A DNA stretch of 44,970 nucleotides, from contig JAJDWR010000038.1 of the NCBI GenBank assembly GCA_022825505.1, positions 1 to 44,970 on the forward strand, read 5' to 3'. Both the position numbers and the translations under genes were made by a program. Positions 17,320 to 25,549 of the stretch are shown here, piece after piece (within the stretch, counting starts at the first letter, position 1; the number at the start of each line of letters is the position of its first letter). The notes beneath the pieces were generated by a model. That model ran no database searches, had not been told where the DNA came from, and saw nothing but the letters and a program-made list of their open reading frames with translations. The DNA is from Gammaproteobacteria bacterium (lineage in GTDB: Bacteria; Pseudomonadota; Gammaproteobacteria; Steroidobacterales; Rariloculaceae).

Positions 17320-18351
17320 TCACCCAGGAACGGGAGCATCGTCCCGAAGCAGATTCTGTTCTACCAGCGCGGACCAGAATTCCGCCGGAATCTCGAAAGT
17401 AAACAGGTTCAGGGTCTGTTCGATGCGGCCTGGCTTTCCGATACCCGGAATGACGCTGGCAACAGCAGGGTGAGCCAGCGGGAATTGCAAAGCCGCCGCC
17501 GGCAATGGCACCTCGAACCTTTCGCACGTACTTTCGATTCTTGAGACCTTGTCGACAATCCTGTCCGGCGCATCGGCGTAGTTGTAGCGGAGAGGTGTTC
17601 TGTTTCTGACACCCGTGGCCAGAATTCCCGAGTTGTATGCACCGCCTATGATGATGGAGCAGTTTCGCTGCATGCATTTCGGCAGGAAAGAGTCGAGAGG
17701 CTCCTGCTCCAGAAGCGTGTAGCGGCCAGCCAGCAGGAAGCAGTCCCAGTCTCCGTACTCAAGCGCTGCCTGACAGACTTCGTACTCGTTGACGCCAAGA
17801 CCGATGGCGCCCACCCGGCCCTGGCTGCGGAGTTGCTGCATCGCACGATACCCGCCATCCATGGCAACGGGAAACAACCTCTCATTGTCGGCACCGTGAG
17901 TTGCCGTCCCGATGTCATGCATGAAGAGTATGTCGATTCGATCCAGTCCCAGGCGCTGGAGACTGTCCTCGAAGGAACGCATGACTCCATCGTAACTGTA
18001 GTCGTAAACGATATCGAAGGGCATTGGGGACAGAAAGCCATGACGCTCGACGGCGTATCCGGCCGGTCGCAGGAGGCGGCCGACTTTTGTGGACAAAATA
18101 TACTCCTTTCCCTCTCTGGGACGCAGTGCGTCGCCGACGCGCCTTTCGCTCAGACCTTGTCCGTAGTGGGGTGCGGTATCGAAGTAGCGAAAACCGTGCC
18201 GCCAGGCGGTATCCAGAATTCGAGCCGCTTCTGTCTGCGACACCCTGTGAAACAGATTGCCCAGCGAGGCACAGCCAAAACCGAGAGTGTCGACAGAAAT
18301 GTGTGTGCTGCCGACGCGCCGCCTTTCAATTGAATCCATTACCCGTGACAT
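17320..18351 (-). CDS. Aldo/keto reductase, D-threo-aldose (L-fucose) 1-dehydrogenase-like
   Basis: The 343-residue (alpha/beta)8 barrel oxidoreductase has the aldo/keto reductase tetrad: D58 and Y63 (YFDTAPHYGQGLSERRVG), K89 (STKVGR) and H145 (FMHDIG). The segments DYSYDGVMRSFEDSLQRLGL, AIGLGVNEYEVC and FLLAGRYTLLEQ are characteristic of the D-threo-aldose 1-dehydrogenase group, which oxidises L-fucose or D-arabinose with NAD(P)+ to the lactone. That would be the step before the lactonase- and dehydratase-type genes at 2.6-6.4 kb. The gene is followed by a MmgE/PrpD gene on the same strand and is divergent from an acyl-CoA dehydrogenase pair across a region with a perfect inverted repeat. 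The start ATG at 18349-18351 directly follows a GAGGA; the ATG four codons later is an alternative. Confidence 0.88.
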   Translation of the reverse strand: MSRVMDSIERRRVGSTHISVDTLGFGCASLGNLFHRVSQTEAARILDTAWRHGFRYFDTAPHYGQGLSERRVGDALRPREGKEYILSTKVGRLLRPAGYAVERHGFLSPMPFDIVYDYSYDGVMRSFEDSLQRLGLDRIDILFMHDIGTATHGADNERLFPVAMDGGYRAMQQLRSQGRVGAIGLGVNEYEVCQAALEYGDWDCFLLAGRYTLLEQEPLDSFLPKCMQRNCSIIIGGAYNSGILATGVRNRTPLRYNYADAPDRIVDKVSRIESTCERFEVPLPAAALQFPLAHPAVASVIPGIGKPGRIEQTLNLFTFEIPAEFWSALVEQNLLRDDAPVPG

Positions 18352-18420
18352 TCCTCAGATTCCGGAGAAAACGCGCACTTGGTAGAATAGCGCATTGGCT
18401 GTGGGCAATAGCGCGATGCA

Positions 18421-18437
18421 GCCAATTCGGAATTGGC
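18421..18437. promoter_or_regulatory. Perfect inverted repeat in the reductase/acyl-CoA dehydrogenase intergenic region
   Basis: GCCAATTC (18421-18428) and GAATTGGC (18430-18437) form an 8-base perfect palindrome around a single G, between the divergent aldo/keto reductase (start 18351) and acyl-CoA dehydrogenase (start 18540). Its position and symmetry fit an operator for a dimeric regulator serving one or both genes. No regulator gene lies adjacent. It has no T-run, so a terminator is unlikely. Confidence 0.45.
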
Positions 18438-18539
18438 GCGATTGTTTCTTCTGTGGCGCGACCCATTGCGGAATTTGCATGAAGGTCTGGGTGTCTAGCG
18501 CCTAAAATTGCGTAGCGCCAAGGGTTTCCGGAGAACAGG

Positions 18540-19685
18540 TTGTCGGTCTTCGCCATCCACCCGTTTGCGACGCCCTCCGATGCGCAGGCCTTGCGCGGGG
18601 AGGTGCGGGCGTTCCTGGCCGAGCATCTGCCCGATAGCGCCCCCGCACGACGCACCAACTGCTGGGCCGTGCTCGATCCGGACTTCAGCCGCAAGCTGGG
18701 CGAGGCCGGTTTCATCGGCATGCTGTGGCCGAGACGTTACGGCGGTCACGAGCGGGACCCGCTGGAGCGCTATATCGTCCTTGAGGAGCTCCTCGCGGCC
18801 GGCGCGCCGGTCGGTTCGCACTGGATCGCGGATCGGCAGACCGGGCCGTTGCTGTTGCGCTATGGCACCGAGGCGCAACGGCGGAAGTACCTGCCCGGCA
18901 TGGCGCGCGGCGAATTGTTTGCGTGCATCGGCTTGAGCGAGCCGGGCGCCGGTTCGGATCTTGCAAACATCCGCACTTCGGCGATGCGCGTCGACGGCGG
19001 CTGGCGGCTCAATGGCCAGAAAGTCTGGACGACCAATGCACACGACGCTGCGGTCATGTTGACACTGGTAAGGACGGAAGCCGGTTCCGAGCGTCGCGAG
19101 GGGCTGAGCCAGTTCCTGGTCGATCTCGATCTGCCCGGCGTGGAGGTACGGCCGATTATCGATCTGGCCGGACACCATGAGTTCAACGAGGTGTTCTTCG
19201 ACGATGCCGAGGTTCCGGACGGCGCGCTGGTAGGTGTGGAGGGCGAAGGCTGGACGCAGGCGACCGCGGAACTGGCACTGGAACGATCTGGCCCGGAGCG
19301 GTACCTGTCGAGCCATGTGCTGCTGGCCAGCCTGATCGATGCTGCGCAGCCCGAGCCGGATGCCGTGCTTGCCGGCGTGATCGGCCGGTTGACGGCGGAG
19401 TTGTGGACACTGCGGCAGATGTCCATGTCGGTGGCCGCGAAGCTCGCATCGGGCCAGGACCCCATGGTCGAAGCCGCCGTCGTCAAGGATCTCGGCAACA
19501 ACTACGAGCAGGCACTGCCGATCGCCATCCAGGCCGCCCTGGGCTGCGAGGCGCAGCTTGCGGACGGCAGCGCGCTCGCCGACATGCTCGCCATGCTCCT
19601 GCAGTCGTCCCCTTCGTTCTCGTTGCGCGGCGGTACCCGGGAAATCATGCGCGGGATCATCGCAAGAGGGCTGGGGCTGCGATGA
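18540..19685 (+). CDS. Acyl-CoA dehydrogenase family protein (first of a pair)
   Basis: This 381-residue flavoprotein has the three acyl-CoA dehydrogenase domains. The N-terminal helical part contains LGEAGFIGMLWPRRYGGHE. The FAD/acyl segment CIGLSEPGAGSDLANIRTSA is followed by LNGQKVWTTNAHDA, and the C-terminal helical domain ends SLRGGTREIMRGIIARGLGL. It would oxidise an acyl-CoA at the alpha-beta bond and pass electrons to ETF. The start is a TTG at 18540 with GGAG six bases upstream (18530-18533). Its stop overlaps the ATG of the next acyl-CoA dehydrogenase by four bases (ATGA). Paired, overlapping genes of this type often form mixed-subunit dehydrogenases, as in steroid side-chain oxidation, so the two products may form a heteromeric enzyme. 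The substrate is unknown. Confidence 0.92.
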   Translation: MSVFAIHPFATPSDAQALRGEVRAFLAEHLPDSAPARRTNCWAVLDPDFSRKLGEAGFIGMLWPRRYGGHERDPLERYIVLEELLAAGAPVGSHWIADRQTGPLLLRYGTEAQRRKYLPGMARGELFACIGLSEPGAGSDLANIRTSAMRVDGGWRLNGQKVWTTNAHDAAVMLTLVRTEAGSERREGLSQFLVDLDLPGVEVRPIIDLAGHHEFNEVFFDDAEVPDGALVGVEGEGWTQATAELALERSGPERYLSSHVLLASLIDAAQPEPDAVLAGVIGRLTAELWTLRQMSMSVAAKLASGQDPMVEAAVVKDLGNNYEQALPIAIQAALGCEAQLADGSALADMLAMLLQSSPSFSLRGGTREIMRGIIARGLGLR

Positions 19686-20692
19686 GCGAGCAGCAGGAAC
19701 TGCTGGTACAGGCCGCCGAGAATATCTTTGAGGCGATCGGTGAGGCGGACCTGGCGGAGGCCTGGTCAGCCATTGAGGATGCCGGGTTCGGCATCCTGCT
19801 GGTGGACGAGGCGTCTGGAGGATTCGGCGGCGACTGGGCCGACTTCCATGCGGTGATGCGGGAAGCCGGCAAACGTGCCCTGCCGTTGCCGCTGGGCGAA
19901 ATGGTGTTGGCGACCTGGTGCGCCGGTCGGGCAGGGCTCGAGACGCCATCGGGGATGGCATCGATCGCCGTCGAGGTCGACGGCGAGATGAGCGGCGGGC
20001 AATTCAGCGGCGTGCTGCGAGGGATTCCCTGGGGCCGGCACTCGGACTCCGTGGTGACGGTTGCATCGGGACAGGCATGGGTCCTGCCGACCGAGGGTGC
20101 GCGGATGGATGCGCGCACCAATCCGGCGGGCGAACCGCGGGACGACCTGCACTTTGCCAAGACCGCAGCGCACTCGGCGGCGACTGATGTAGACCTGCGG
20201 TCGTGCGCGGCACTGATGCGTGTCGCGCAGATCGCAGGAGCGGCCGACGGAGCACTTGAAATGTCCGTCGAACACGTCAATTCCCGCAAGCAGTTCGGGC
20301 GGGTTCTGGCGAAGTTTCAGGCGGTTCAGCAAAATCTGGCCGTTCTCGCGACCGAAGCTGCGGCGGTCAACTGCGCCGGCCAGGCCGCGGCACTGGCACG
20401 GGACCGGGATCCCGGCGGAGACGGTGCGGCATTTGAGATCGCGGCCGCCAAACTGCGCGCAAACATCGCAGTGGGTACAGTGACGTCCATTGCCCACCAG
20501 GTCCACGGTGCCATCGGTTTTACCGAAGAGTATCCGCTGCATCGGCTGACACGGAGAATGATGGGCTGGCGCTCCGAATTCGGTAATGACCGATATTGGG
20601 CGGAGAAACTAGGCGTCCGGGTTGCCCGCCTGGGCGGCACCGGGCTGTGGCACGAAATCACGCAGCGTTCCGACCTGGGACAGCCTGCTTAG
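19682..20692 (+). CDS. Acyl-CoA dehydrogenase family protein (second of a pair)
   Basis: The 336-residue protein is a shorter, more divergent acyl-CoA dehydrogenase. Its N-terminal segment includes AIEDAGFGILLVDEASGGFG, the middle domain is shortened, and the C-terminal helical domain has SVEHVNSRKQFGRVLAKFQAV and HQVHGAIGFTEEYPLHRLTR. The FAD motif of the first subunit (L-S-E-P-G-A-G-S-D) is absent, which fits a partner subunit in a heteromeric dehydrogenase. The start ATG at 19682 overlaps the preceding stop by four bases; the longer open frame upstream only shadows the first gene. The gene ends 58 bases before the convergent dihydroorotase-like gene. Neither neighbour identifies the acyl-CoA substrate. 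Confidence 0.9.
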   Translation: MSEQQELLVQAAENIFEAIGEADLAEAWSAIEDAGFGILLVDEASGGFGGDWADFHAVMREAGKRALPLPLGEMVLATWCAGRAGLETPSGMASIAVEVDGEMSGGQFSGVLRGIPWGRHSDSVVTVASGQAWVLPTEGARMDARTNPAGEPRDDLHFAKTAAHSAATDVDLRSCAALMRVAQIAGAADGALEMSVEHVNSRKQFGRVLAKFQAVQQNLAVLATEAAAVNCAGQAAALARDRDPGGDGAAFEIAAAKLRANIAVGTVTSIAHQVHGAIGFTEEYPLHRLTRRMMGWRSEFGNDRYWAEKLGVRVARLGGTGLWHEITQRSDLGQPA

Positions 20693-20750
20693 CGCCTACA
20701 GATCCCGGTACGTTACTGTCGGCAATGTCGGTGTGCCGTCGCCGTCGCCG

Positions 20751-22064
20751 TCAGCCGCCGACACGCCGAACCTCCCGCCGCGTGTGTGTACCCGATTCGC
20801 GGTCGAAGGCAACCTCGCCGCGCAGGAACGTGGTGATCACCCGGTACCGCAATCGATCTCCGCAAAACGGCGTCACCCTGCCCATGGAATGAAACTCCAT
20901 CGGTTCGACCTTCCACACACCCCGGGTAAAGCCGCCGGATACGGCGAGATTCTGTTCCTGACGGCCCTCGTCCTCTTCAAAGATGACCAGGTCGGCGTCG
21001 TAGCCGGGTTCGATGAGACCCTTTTTCAGTCCCAGGTAGCGGGCTGGCAACTCGGAAAAGTGCCGGCAGGCGGTGTCGAGACCGTGCAGCGTCAGCAGAT
21101 GCGGATATACGAAGTCGATCGCCGCGTACCCGGCCTTGGGCGTGAGTTCGCCGGGGATCGGATTCGAACTGAACTTGTCCTGCATGCGGTGGGGCGCATG
21201 CCAGGATGTGACGATGTCGATCTTGCCCTCGGCAAGATAGCATTGCAGCCGTTCGACCTCCTCGGCCGAGCGCAGCGGCGGCACATGCCGGGAAGCCACG
21301 CCGATTCGTTCCGCGGCAGTGACGCTGTCGATGGAGACGGAATGATGAGGCACCTGGATGGACACGTTCGGCAGGCGGTCTGCTTCCGCCAGAATCCGGT
21401 CGACGCTTTCCGGCTGCGTGACCTGGATTCTCACACGGAATTCCGGCGGCAGCCTGCGCAGCAGGGCGCCGAGCGCATACCGCTCGCCGAGTTCGTGCAG
21501 GGGCGTGTCCTGGAATGCGGCCTCATCCACCACGATCGAGCCATGTACGCCTGCCTCCGCGTAGCGCTGGAACTCCGCAGTGCTGTCGTCGAGGTCCCGG
21601 GCATATCGCCACTGGCGAAGATTCCAGGAATACAGGCCGACGCAGTAGGCCCCGGCATCGCGATACTCGGTAGTATCCGCGGGATCCAGCGGTGGAGCCG
21701 CTGCCACACCGTAGTCGGTGTAGGCACGCTCGGCCACGAACCGGACGCGTTCGCGGATCCGCTGTATCGTGTTGAGCCTTGGCACGATATTCGCCTGGTC
21801 GCAGACGACTGTGACGCCCCCGGCCAACGCGCCTCGGGTGGCGCATTCCACCGTTTCCTTGGGCGCGGCAACCCAGTCGCGCAGACCGCAGAGCAGGTCG
21901 ACACCGGCGGGCAGGACGAGTTGGCGTGGACCGAGTTCGATCCATTGGTCGGCCTCACCTGCCTGGTCGTCGGTGACAGAGCGGATGATGCCGTCTTCAA
22001 TTCGAATGGCGGCAGGCTGGATCTTGCCTGCGATGAACGCGGGTCCCTTGATAGTCAGGCTCAT
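20751..22064 (-). CDS. Dihydroorotase-like amidohydrolase lacking the metal centre (paralogue 1)
   Basis: The 437-residue protein has the length and layout of the dihydroorotase/allantoinase family: a beta-sandwich start, PAGVDLLCGLRDW, KETVECATRGALAGGVTVV, QVPHHS near 237-242, WHAPHR near 288-293, and a C-terminal sandwich with GLIEPGYDADLVIFEE. The metal centre is largely gone. The H-x-H of the 'D-x-H-x-H-x-R' motif is L58/G60, the carboxylated Lys position is G143, and the catalytic Asp before H-A-P-H is W288. It is either a pseudoenzyme or an enzyme with a new mechanism. It aligns without gaps to the paralogue at 36842 over the first 300 residues, and both share the substitutions. It is divergent from the ABC importer. 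The family is clear; the function is unknown. Confidence 0.85.
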   Translation of the reverse strand: MSLTIKGPAFIAGKIQPAAIRIEDGIIRSVTDDQAGEADQWIELGPRQLVLPAGVDLLCGLRDWVAAPKETVECATRGALAGGVTVVCDQANIVPRLNTIQRIRERVRFVAERAYTDYGVAAAPPLDPADTTEYRDAGAYCVGLYSWNLRQWRYARDLDDSTAEFQRYAEAGVHGSIVVDEAAFQDTPLHELGERYALGALLRRLPPEFRVRIQVTQPESVDRILAEADRLPNVSIQVPHHSVSIDSVTAAERIGVASRHVPPLRSAEEVERLQCYLAEGKIDIVTSWHAPHRMQDKFSSNPIPGELTPKAGYAAIDFVYPHLLTLHGLDTACRHFSELPARYLGLKKGLIEPGYDADLVIFEEDEGRQEQNLAVSGGFTRGVWKVEPMEFHSMGRVTPFCGDRLRYRVITTFLRGEVAFDRESGTHTRREVRRVGG

Positions 22065-22390
22065 CTGGCTTTCAACCCTGTATAGGCATTTCGGTACTTG
22101 CAGATTTCAGCTTGTCCTTGTCCCGGGTAACGTTTCACCTGCGGCGTGATCGCCAGCAATGCGGTTACCGGCGAAGCAATCGATGACGCACTATTTCTCC
22201 AATATGCGTTCGTATTGTCAAGTTGCGGTTGGCCGGTGCGGCAAATCCGGTGCATGGCCGGGCGTCCGCACTTGGGCGATTAAACCGGGACTGCAGACGT
22301 GAAAAAATCCCATTCGCGCTGAAGGTATAATCGCGAGGTTGCGGAATCCGATAGCTGTTTCCGGCTCGGATTGGCGCGGCGGACAGCGTC
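22065..22390. promoter_or_regulatory. Divergent intergenic region before the ABC importer operon
   Basis: No gene is visible in these 326 bases. A perfect TATAAT at 22326-22331 on the plus strand, about 60 bases before the first permease ATG, is a good -10 candidate. The -35 region is weak, with only an A-rich run at 22301-22307. The region also must contain the minus-strand promoter of the dihydroorotase-like gene; I cannot assign it confidently. Confidence 0.4.
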
Positions 22391-23401
22391 ATGCGTGCAG
22401 GAAAATCAAGGTCTCTCGGCAACTTCATTCTCTACCGCACCTCGATTAGCGTCGTCACGATTTTTGCCGCTTCGGTCATCTCCTTCATCATCATCCAGTT
22501 GCCGCCAGGCGATTTCGTCTCGTCCTACGTGGCTCAGCTCTCTCAGACGGGCGCCATCGGCTCCACCGAAAGCATCGAGCAATTGCGCAGGGACTACGGT
22601 CTCGACCAGCCCATGGTCGTGCGCTACCTGCGATGGGCGGCGGGCGCGATTCGTGGCGACTTCGGCATGTCGCTGCAGTGGAATCGCGAGGTGAGCGGGC
22701 TCATCGGCGAGTACATGGGACTCACGCTCATGCTCGCCGTCCTGGGACTGCTGCTTGCCTGGGGGCTGGCGTTACCGATCGGGTTGTACAACGCGATGTA
22801 CCGGGGTTCGATGGGCGACTATGCATTTTCCGCGTTCGGCATGATCGGTATCGCCGTTCCCAATTTCCTGCTGGCCCTGTTCGCGCTGTTCATCGGTTTC
22901 CGCTACTTCAACGCGGACCTGGGCGCCATTCATTCTCCGCGCTACGTGGATGCACCCTGGTCGGTCGGGAGATTTTTCGATGCCCTTTGGCACATGCTTG
23001 TCCCGGCGCTGATTCTCGCGCTCGCGATCATGTCTCGGCTTGTGCGGGTGCTGCGGGCCAACCTGCTTGACGAGATGTCCAGGCCCTATGTCGTCACGGC
23101 CAGGGCCAAGGGCATGCGTGAGCTGACGCTGGTACTCAAGTATCCCCTGCGGCTCGCGCTGAATCCCTTTGTGAGCACCATTGGCCTGACGCTGCCGACA
23201 CTGATTTCGGGCAGCATCATCGTGTCCATGGTACTGAACATTCCGACGCTGGGACCGCTGCTGCTGCAGGCTCTGCAGGGGCAGGACATGTTCCTCGCCA
23301 GCGCAATCCTGCTCATCCTTTCCACGCTGGCCGTTGTCGGGACGCTGTTATCCGATTTGCTGCTGAGCTGGATCGACCCGCGCATCCGGCTGGAGAGCTA
23401 G
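22391..23401 (+). CDS. Oligopeptide-type ABC importer permease (DppB/OppB family)
   Basis: This 336-residue integral membrane protein has six predicted helices and the BPD_transp_1 fold. It begins GNFILYRTSISVVTIFAASV and has a long periplasmic loop after helix 1 (QLRRDYGLDQPMVVRYLRW) typical of DppB/OppB. The cytoplasmic coupling segment is VVTARAKGMRELTLVLKYPL (the E-A-A-like loop). With the second permease it forms the membrane channel of an ABC importer. The start ATG at 22391 follows a likely TATAAT promoter. It is first in a run of five importer genes with very short spacing or overlaps. The transported solute is not necessarily a peptide; this family also carries opines, sugars and other small molecules. 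Confidence 0.92.
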   Translation: MRAGKSRSLGNFILYRTSISVVTIFAASVISFIIIQLPPGDFVSSYVAQLSQTGAIGSTESIEQLRRDYGLDQPMVVRYLRWAAGAIRGDFGMSLQWNREVSGLIGEYMGLTLMLAVLGLLLAWGLALPIGLYNAMYRGSMGDYAFSAFGMIGIAVPNFLLALFALFIGFRYFNADLGAIHSPRYVDAPWSVGRFFDALWHMLVPALILALAIMSRLVRVLRANLLDEMSRPYVVTARAKGMRELTLVLKYPLRLALNPFVSTIGLTLPTLISGSIIVSMVLNIPTLGPLLLQALQGQDMFLASAILLILSTLAVVGTLLSDLLLSWIDPRIRLES

Positions 23402-23406
23402 GAGTC

Positions 23407-24531
23407 ATGGTGGTACCGCAGACTGACAATGGCAATGAAATGCCGCCTGCAACGCTGCCGGTGCTGTCGCCGGGTGCGCTGTTCCGCAGGCGTTTCCTGC
23501 GGCACCGGCTGGCAGTCGTGTCGGCCATCGTCGTTGCCCTGTTCTATCTCGTGGTCGCCTTCGCCGATTTCCTCGCGTATTCCGACCCAACCGCATCCAA
23601 TTCCCAGCGCGCACTGGTGCCGCCGCAACCGATCCACTTTTTCGACGATGGCCGTTTCGCCCCCCACGTGCATGGGCTTGAGCGCACCCGCAACCCGGAA
23701 ACCTACGGTCTGGAGTATGTCGCGGACGAGGCGCAGACTATCCCGGTGGTGTTCTTTGCCCGGGGTTACGAGTACAGGTTGCTTGGCCTGATACCTGCCG
23801 ACAGGCATCTGCTTGGTACGGAGGGCGCCCCGGCGGAGACCAGCCTGTTTCTGCTCGGTGCGGACGAGCAGGGCCGCGATCTGTTTTCCCGCATCGCACT
23901 GGCGATCCGTACATCGCTGCTCATCGGCCTGGCTGCGGTTGCCGTGAGTATCGCCGCAGGCATTTTTTTCGGCACGATTTCGGGGTTTTACGGCGGCATG
24001 GTGGATCTGTTCATCCAGCGCGCGATCGAGATTCTGCGCTCGATCCCGACGATCCCGTTGTGGATGGGGCTGGCGGCCGCGATACCGCCCACCTGGGGCA
24101 TCACCCTGGTCTACTTCACGGTGACCCTGATCATTGCACTGGTGGGCTGGACCCAGTTGGCGCGGGAACTTCGCGGCCGCATCATGTCCCTGCGCGGGGA
24201 GGATTTCGTGGTCGCGGCGGAGTTGAGCGGCGCCGGACCGGGGCGGATCATGTTTGTGCACCTGCTGCCGCAGACCACGAGCCACATCATCGCAACGACG
24301 ACGCTGGCGATTCCCGCGATGATCGCGAGCGAGACGGCCCTGGGCTTCCTCGGGCTCGGCCTGCGGCCCCCGGCCATTTCACTGGGCGTGCTGTTGAGCA
24401 CCGCGCAGAGCCTGCAGAACGTGGCGCTGTATTCGTGGATGCTGATTCCGGCCATCCCGACCGCCATCGTCATCATCGCATTCAACTTCCTCGGGGACGG
24501 CCTTCGGGATGCGGCGGATCCGGGTGGCTAG
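23407..24531 (+). CDS. Oligopeptide-type ABC importer permease (DppC/OppC family)
   Basis: The 374-residue second permease has an N-terminal extension with the OppC_N segment RRRFLRHRLAVVSAIVVALF. A long periplasmic insertion (about residues 55-140) precedes the six-helix transport domain. The coupling loop FVVAAELSGAGPGRIMFVHL and the C-terminal segment SETALGFLGLGL are typical of DppC/OppC. The insertion includes LGTEGAPAETSLFLLGADEQ and makes the protein longer than the usual 290-300 residues; similar long forms accompany the larger substrate-binding proteins, as here. It starts five bases after the first permease stop, and its end overlaps the first ATPase frame if that gene starts at 24509. 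Confidence 0.92.
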   Translation: MVVPQTDNGNEMPPATLPVLSPGALFRRRFLRHRLAVVSAIVVALFYLVVAFADFLAYSDPTASNSQRALVPPQPIHFFDDGRFAPHVHGLERTRNPETYGLEYVADEAQTIPVVFFARGYEYRLLGLIPADRHLLGTEGAPAETSLFLLGADEQGRDLFSRIALAIRTSLLIGLAAVAVSIAAGIFFGTISGFYGGMVDLFIQRAIEILRSIPTIPLWMGLAAAIPPTWGITLVYFTVTLIIALVGWTQLARELRGRIMSLRGEDFVVAAELSGAGPGRIMFVHLLPQTTSHIIATTTLAIPAMIASETALGFLGLGLRPPAISLGVLLSTAQSLQNVALYSWMLIPAIPTAIVIIAFNFLGDGLRDAADPGG

Positions 24532-25549
24532 GACGGCGGAAAATCACGGCGTGAATGCGGACGCGATTGTTCAGGTCCGTGATCTGACCGTGGATTTCGA
24601 CACGGTCGAAGGACGCATCCGCGCAGTGGACGGCATCAGTTTCGACGTGCTGCCCCGGCGGACGCTTGGTGTGGTCGGTGAAAGCGGTTGCGGCAAGAGC
24701 GTGACGGCGCAGGCCATCATGCGAATCGAGGACGAGCGAACCTGCCGATTGGGCGGCAGTATCGTGCTGCGGAGGGACGAGGACACGCTCGACCTGCTGG
24801 GTCTCGCCAGAGACAGCGCGCAGATGCGCGAACTTCGCGGCGGCGACATCGGTTTCATTTTTCAGGAACCGATGACCTCCTTCAGTCCGGTCCATACGAT
24901 CGGCAATCAGATCATCGAGGCCGTGCGCCTGCACTTCAACCTCGGCAAGCCGGAGGCGGCGCAACGCGCAATCGAGCAGTTGCGCGATGTAGGGATGCCG
25001 AATCCCGAGCACATCATGAGCCAGTACGCGTGGGAGTTGTCCGGCGGGCTGCGCCAGCGCGCCATGATCGCCATGGCGCTGGTGTGCGGTCCGCGGCTGC
25101 TCATCGCCGACGAACCGACCACGGCGCTGGATGTCACGACTCAGGCGCAGGTGCTTACGCTGCTCGCGGAGTTGCAGGACCGGCATGACATGGCGATGAT
25201 GCTGATCACTCATGACCTCGGCGTTGTGGCCGCCGCGGCAGACGATGTGGCCATCATGTATCTGGGGTTCATCGTGGAACGCGGTCCCGCAGCATCGATT
25301 TTCCGCGATTCGATGCACCCCTATACTCAGCTTCTGCTGGAATCCTTGCCTAGCCTGACGCGACGCCGGCGCGGCGCACTCAAGGCGATCGGCGGAACCG
25401 TGCCCCGGGCGGGGAACCGTCCTGCCGGCTGCCCCTTCCATACCCGGTGTCCAAGCGCGATATGGGGTGTCTGCGACCGGATCCTGCCTGGCCCGACGCA
25501 GGTCGCCGAGCATCACGTCGTCAACTGCCACCTCCACGACCCGCAATGA
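24509..25549 (+). CDS. ABC importer ATP-binding protein (DppD/OppD family)
   Basis: This ATPase of up to 346 residues has Walker A GESGCGKS, a Q-loop in FIFQEPMTSFSPVHTIGNQI, the ABC signature LSGGLRQRAMIAMAL, Walker B LLIADEPTTALDVTTQAQVL and the H-loop in ITHDLGVVA. The C-terminal oligopeptide-type tail has the cysteine-rich segment GCPFHTRCPSAIWGVC, which in OppD/DppD proteins can bind an iron-sulfur cluster. The start is uncertain: the ATG at 24509 overlaps the permease gene by 23 bases, while a GTG at 24551 would avoid the overlap. It pairs with the next ATPase, whose ATG overlaps its TGA (ATGA at 25546-25549). The two together power the importer. Confidence 0.92.
   Translation: MRRIRVARTAENHGVNADAIVQVRDLTVDFDTVEGRIRAVDGISFDVLPRRTLGVVGESGCGKSVTAQAIMRIEDERTCRLGGSIVLRRDEDTLDLLGLARDSAQMRELRGGDIGFIFQEPMTSFSPVHTIGNQIIEAVRLHFNLGKPEAAQRAIEQLRDVGMPNPEHIMSQYAWELSGGLRQRAMIAMALVCGPRLLIADEPTTALDVTTQAQVLTLLAELQDRHDMAMMLITHDLGVVAAAADDVAIMYLGFIVERGPAASIFRDSMHPYTQLLLESLPSLTRRRRGALKAIGGTVPRAGNRPAGCPFHTRCPSAIWGVCDRILPGPTQVAEHHVVNCHLHDPQ

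Noticed and set aside
18495..19961. A 488-codon minus-strand frame opposite the acyl-CoA dehydrogenase genes
   Set aside because: Low-complexity Pro/Arg-rich translation with no domain. The plus-strand genes have full family motifs and overlapping start/stop signals.
20693..20750. The GC-rich repeated 'gtcgcc' stretch near 20740 as a terminator or repeat element
   Set aside because: It is a short simple-sequence run at the end of the dihydroorotase-like gene, without stem-loop and T-run features.
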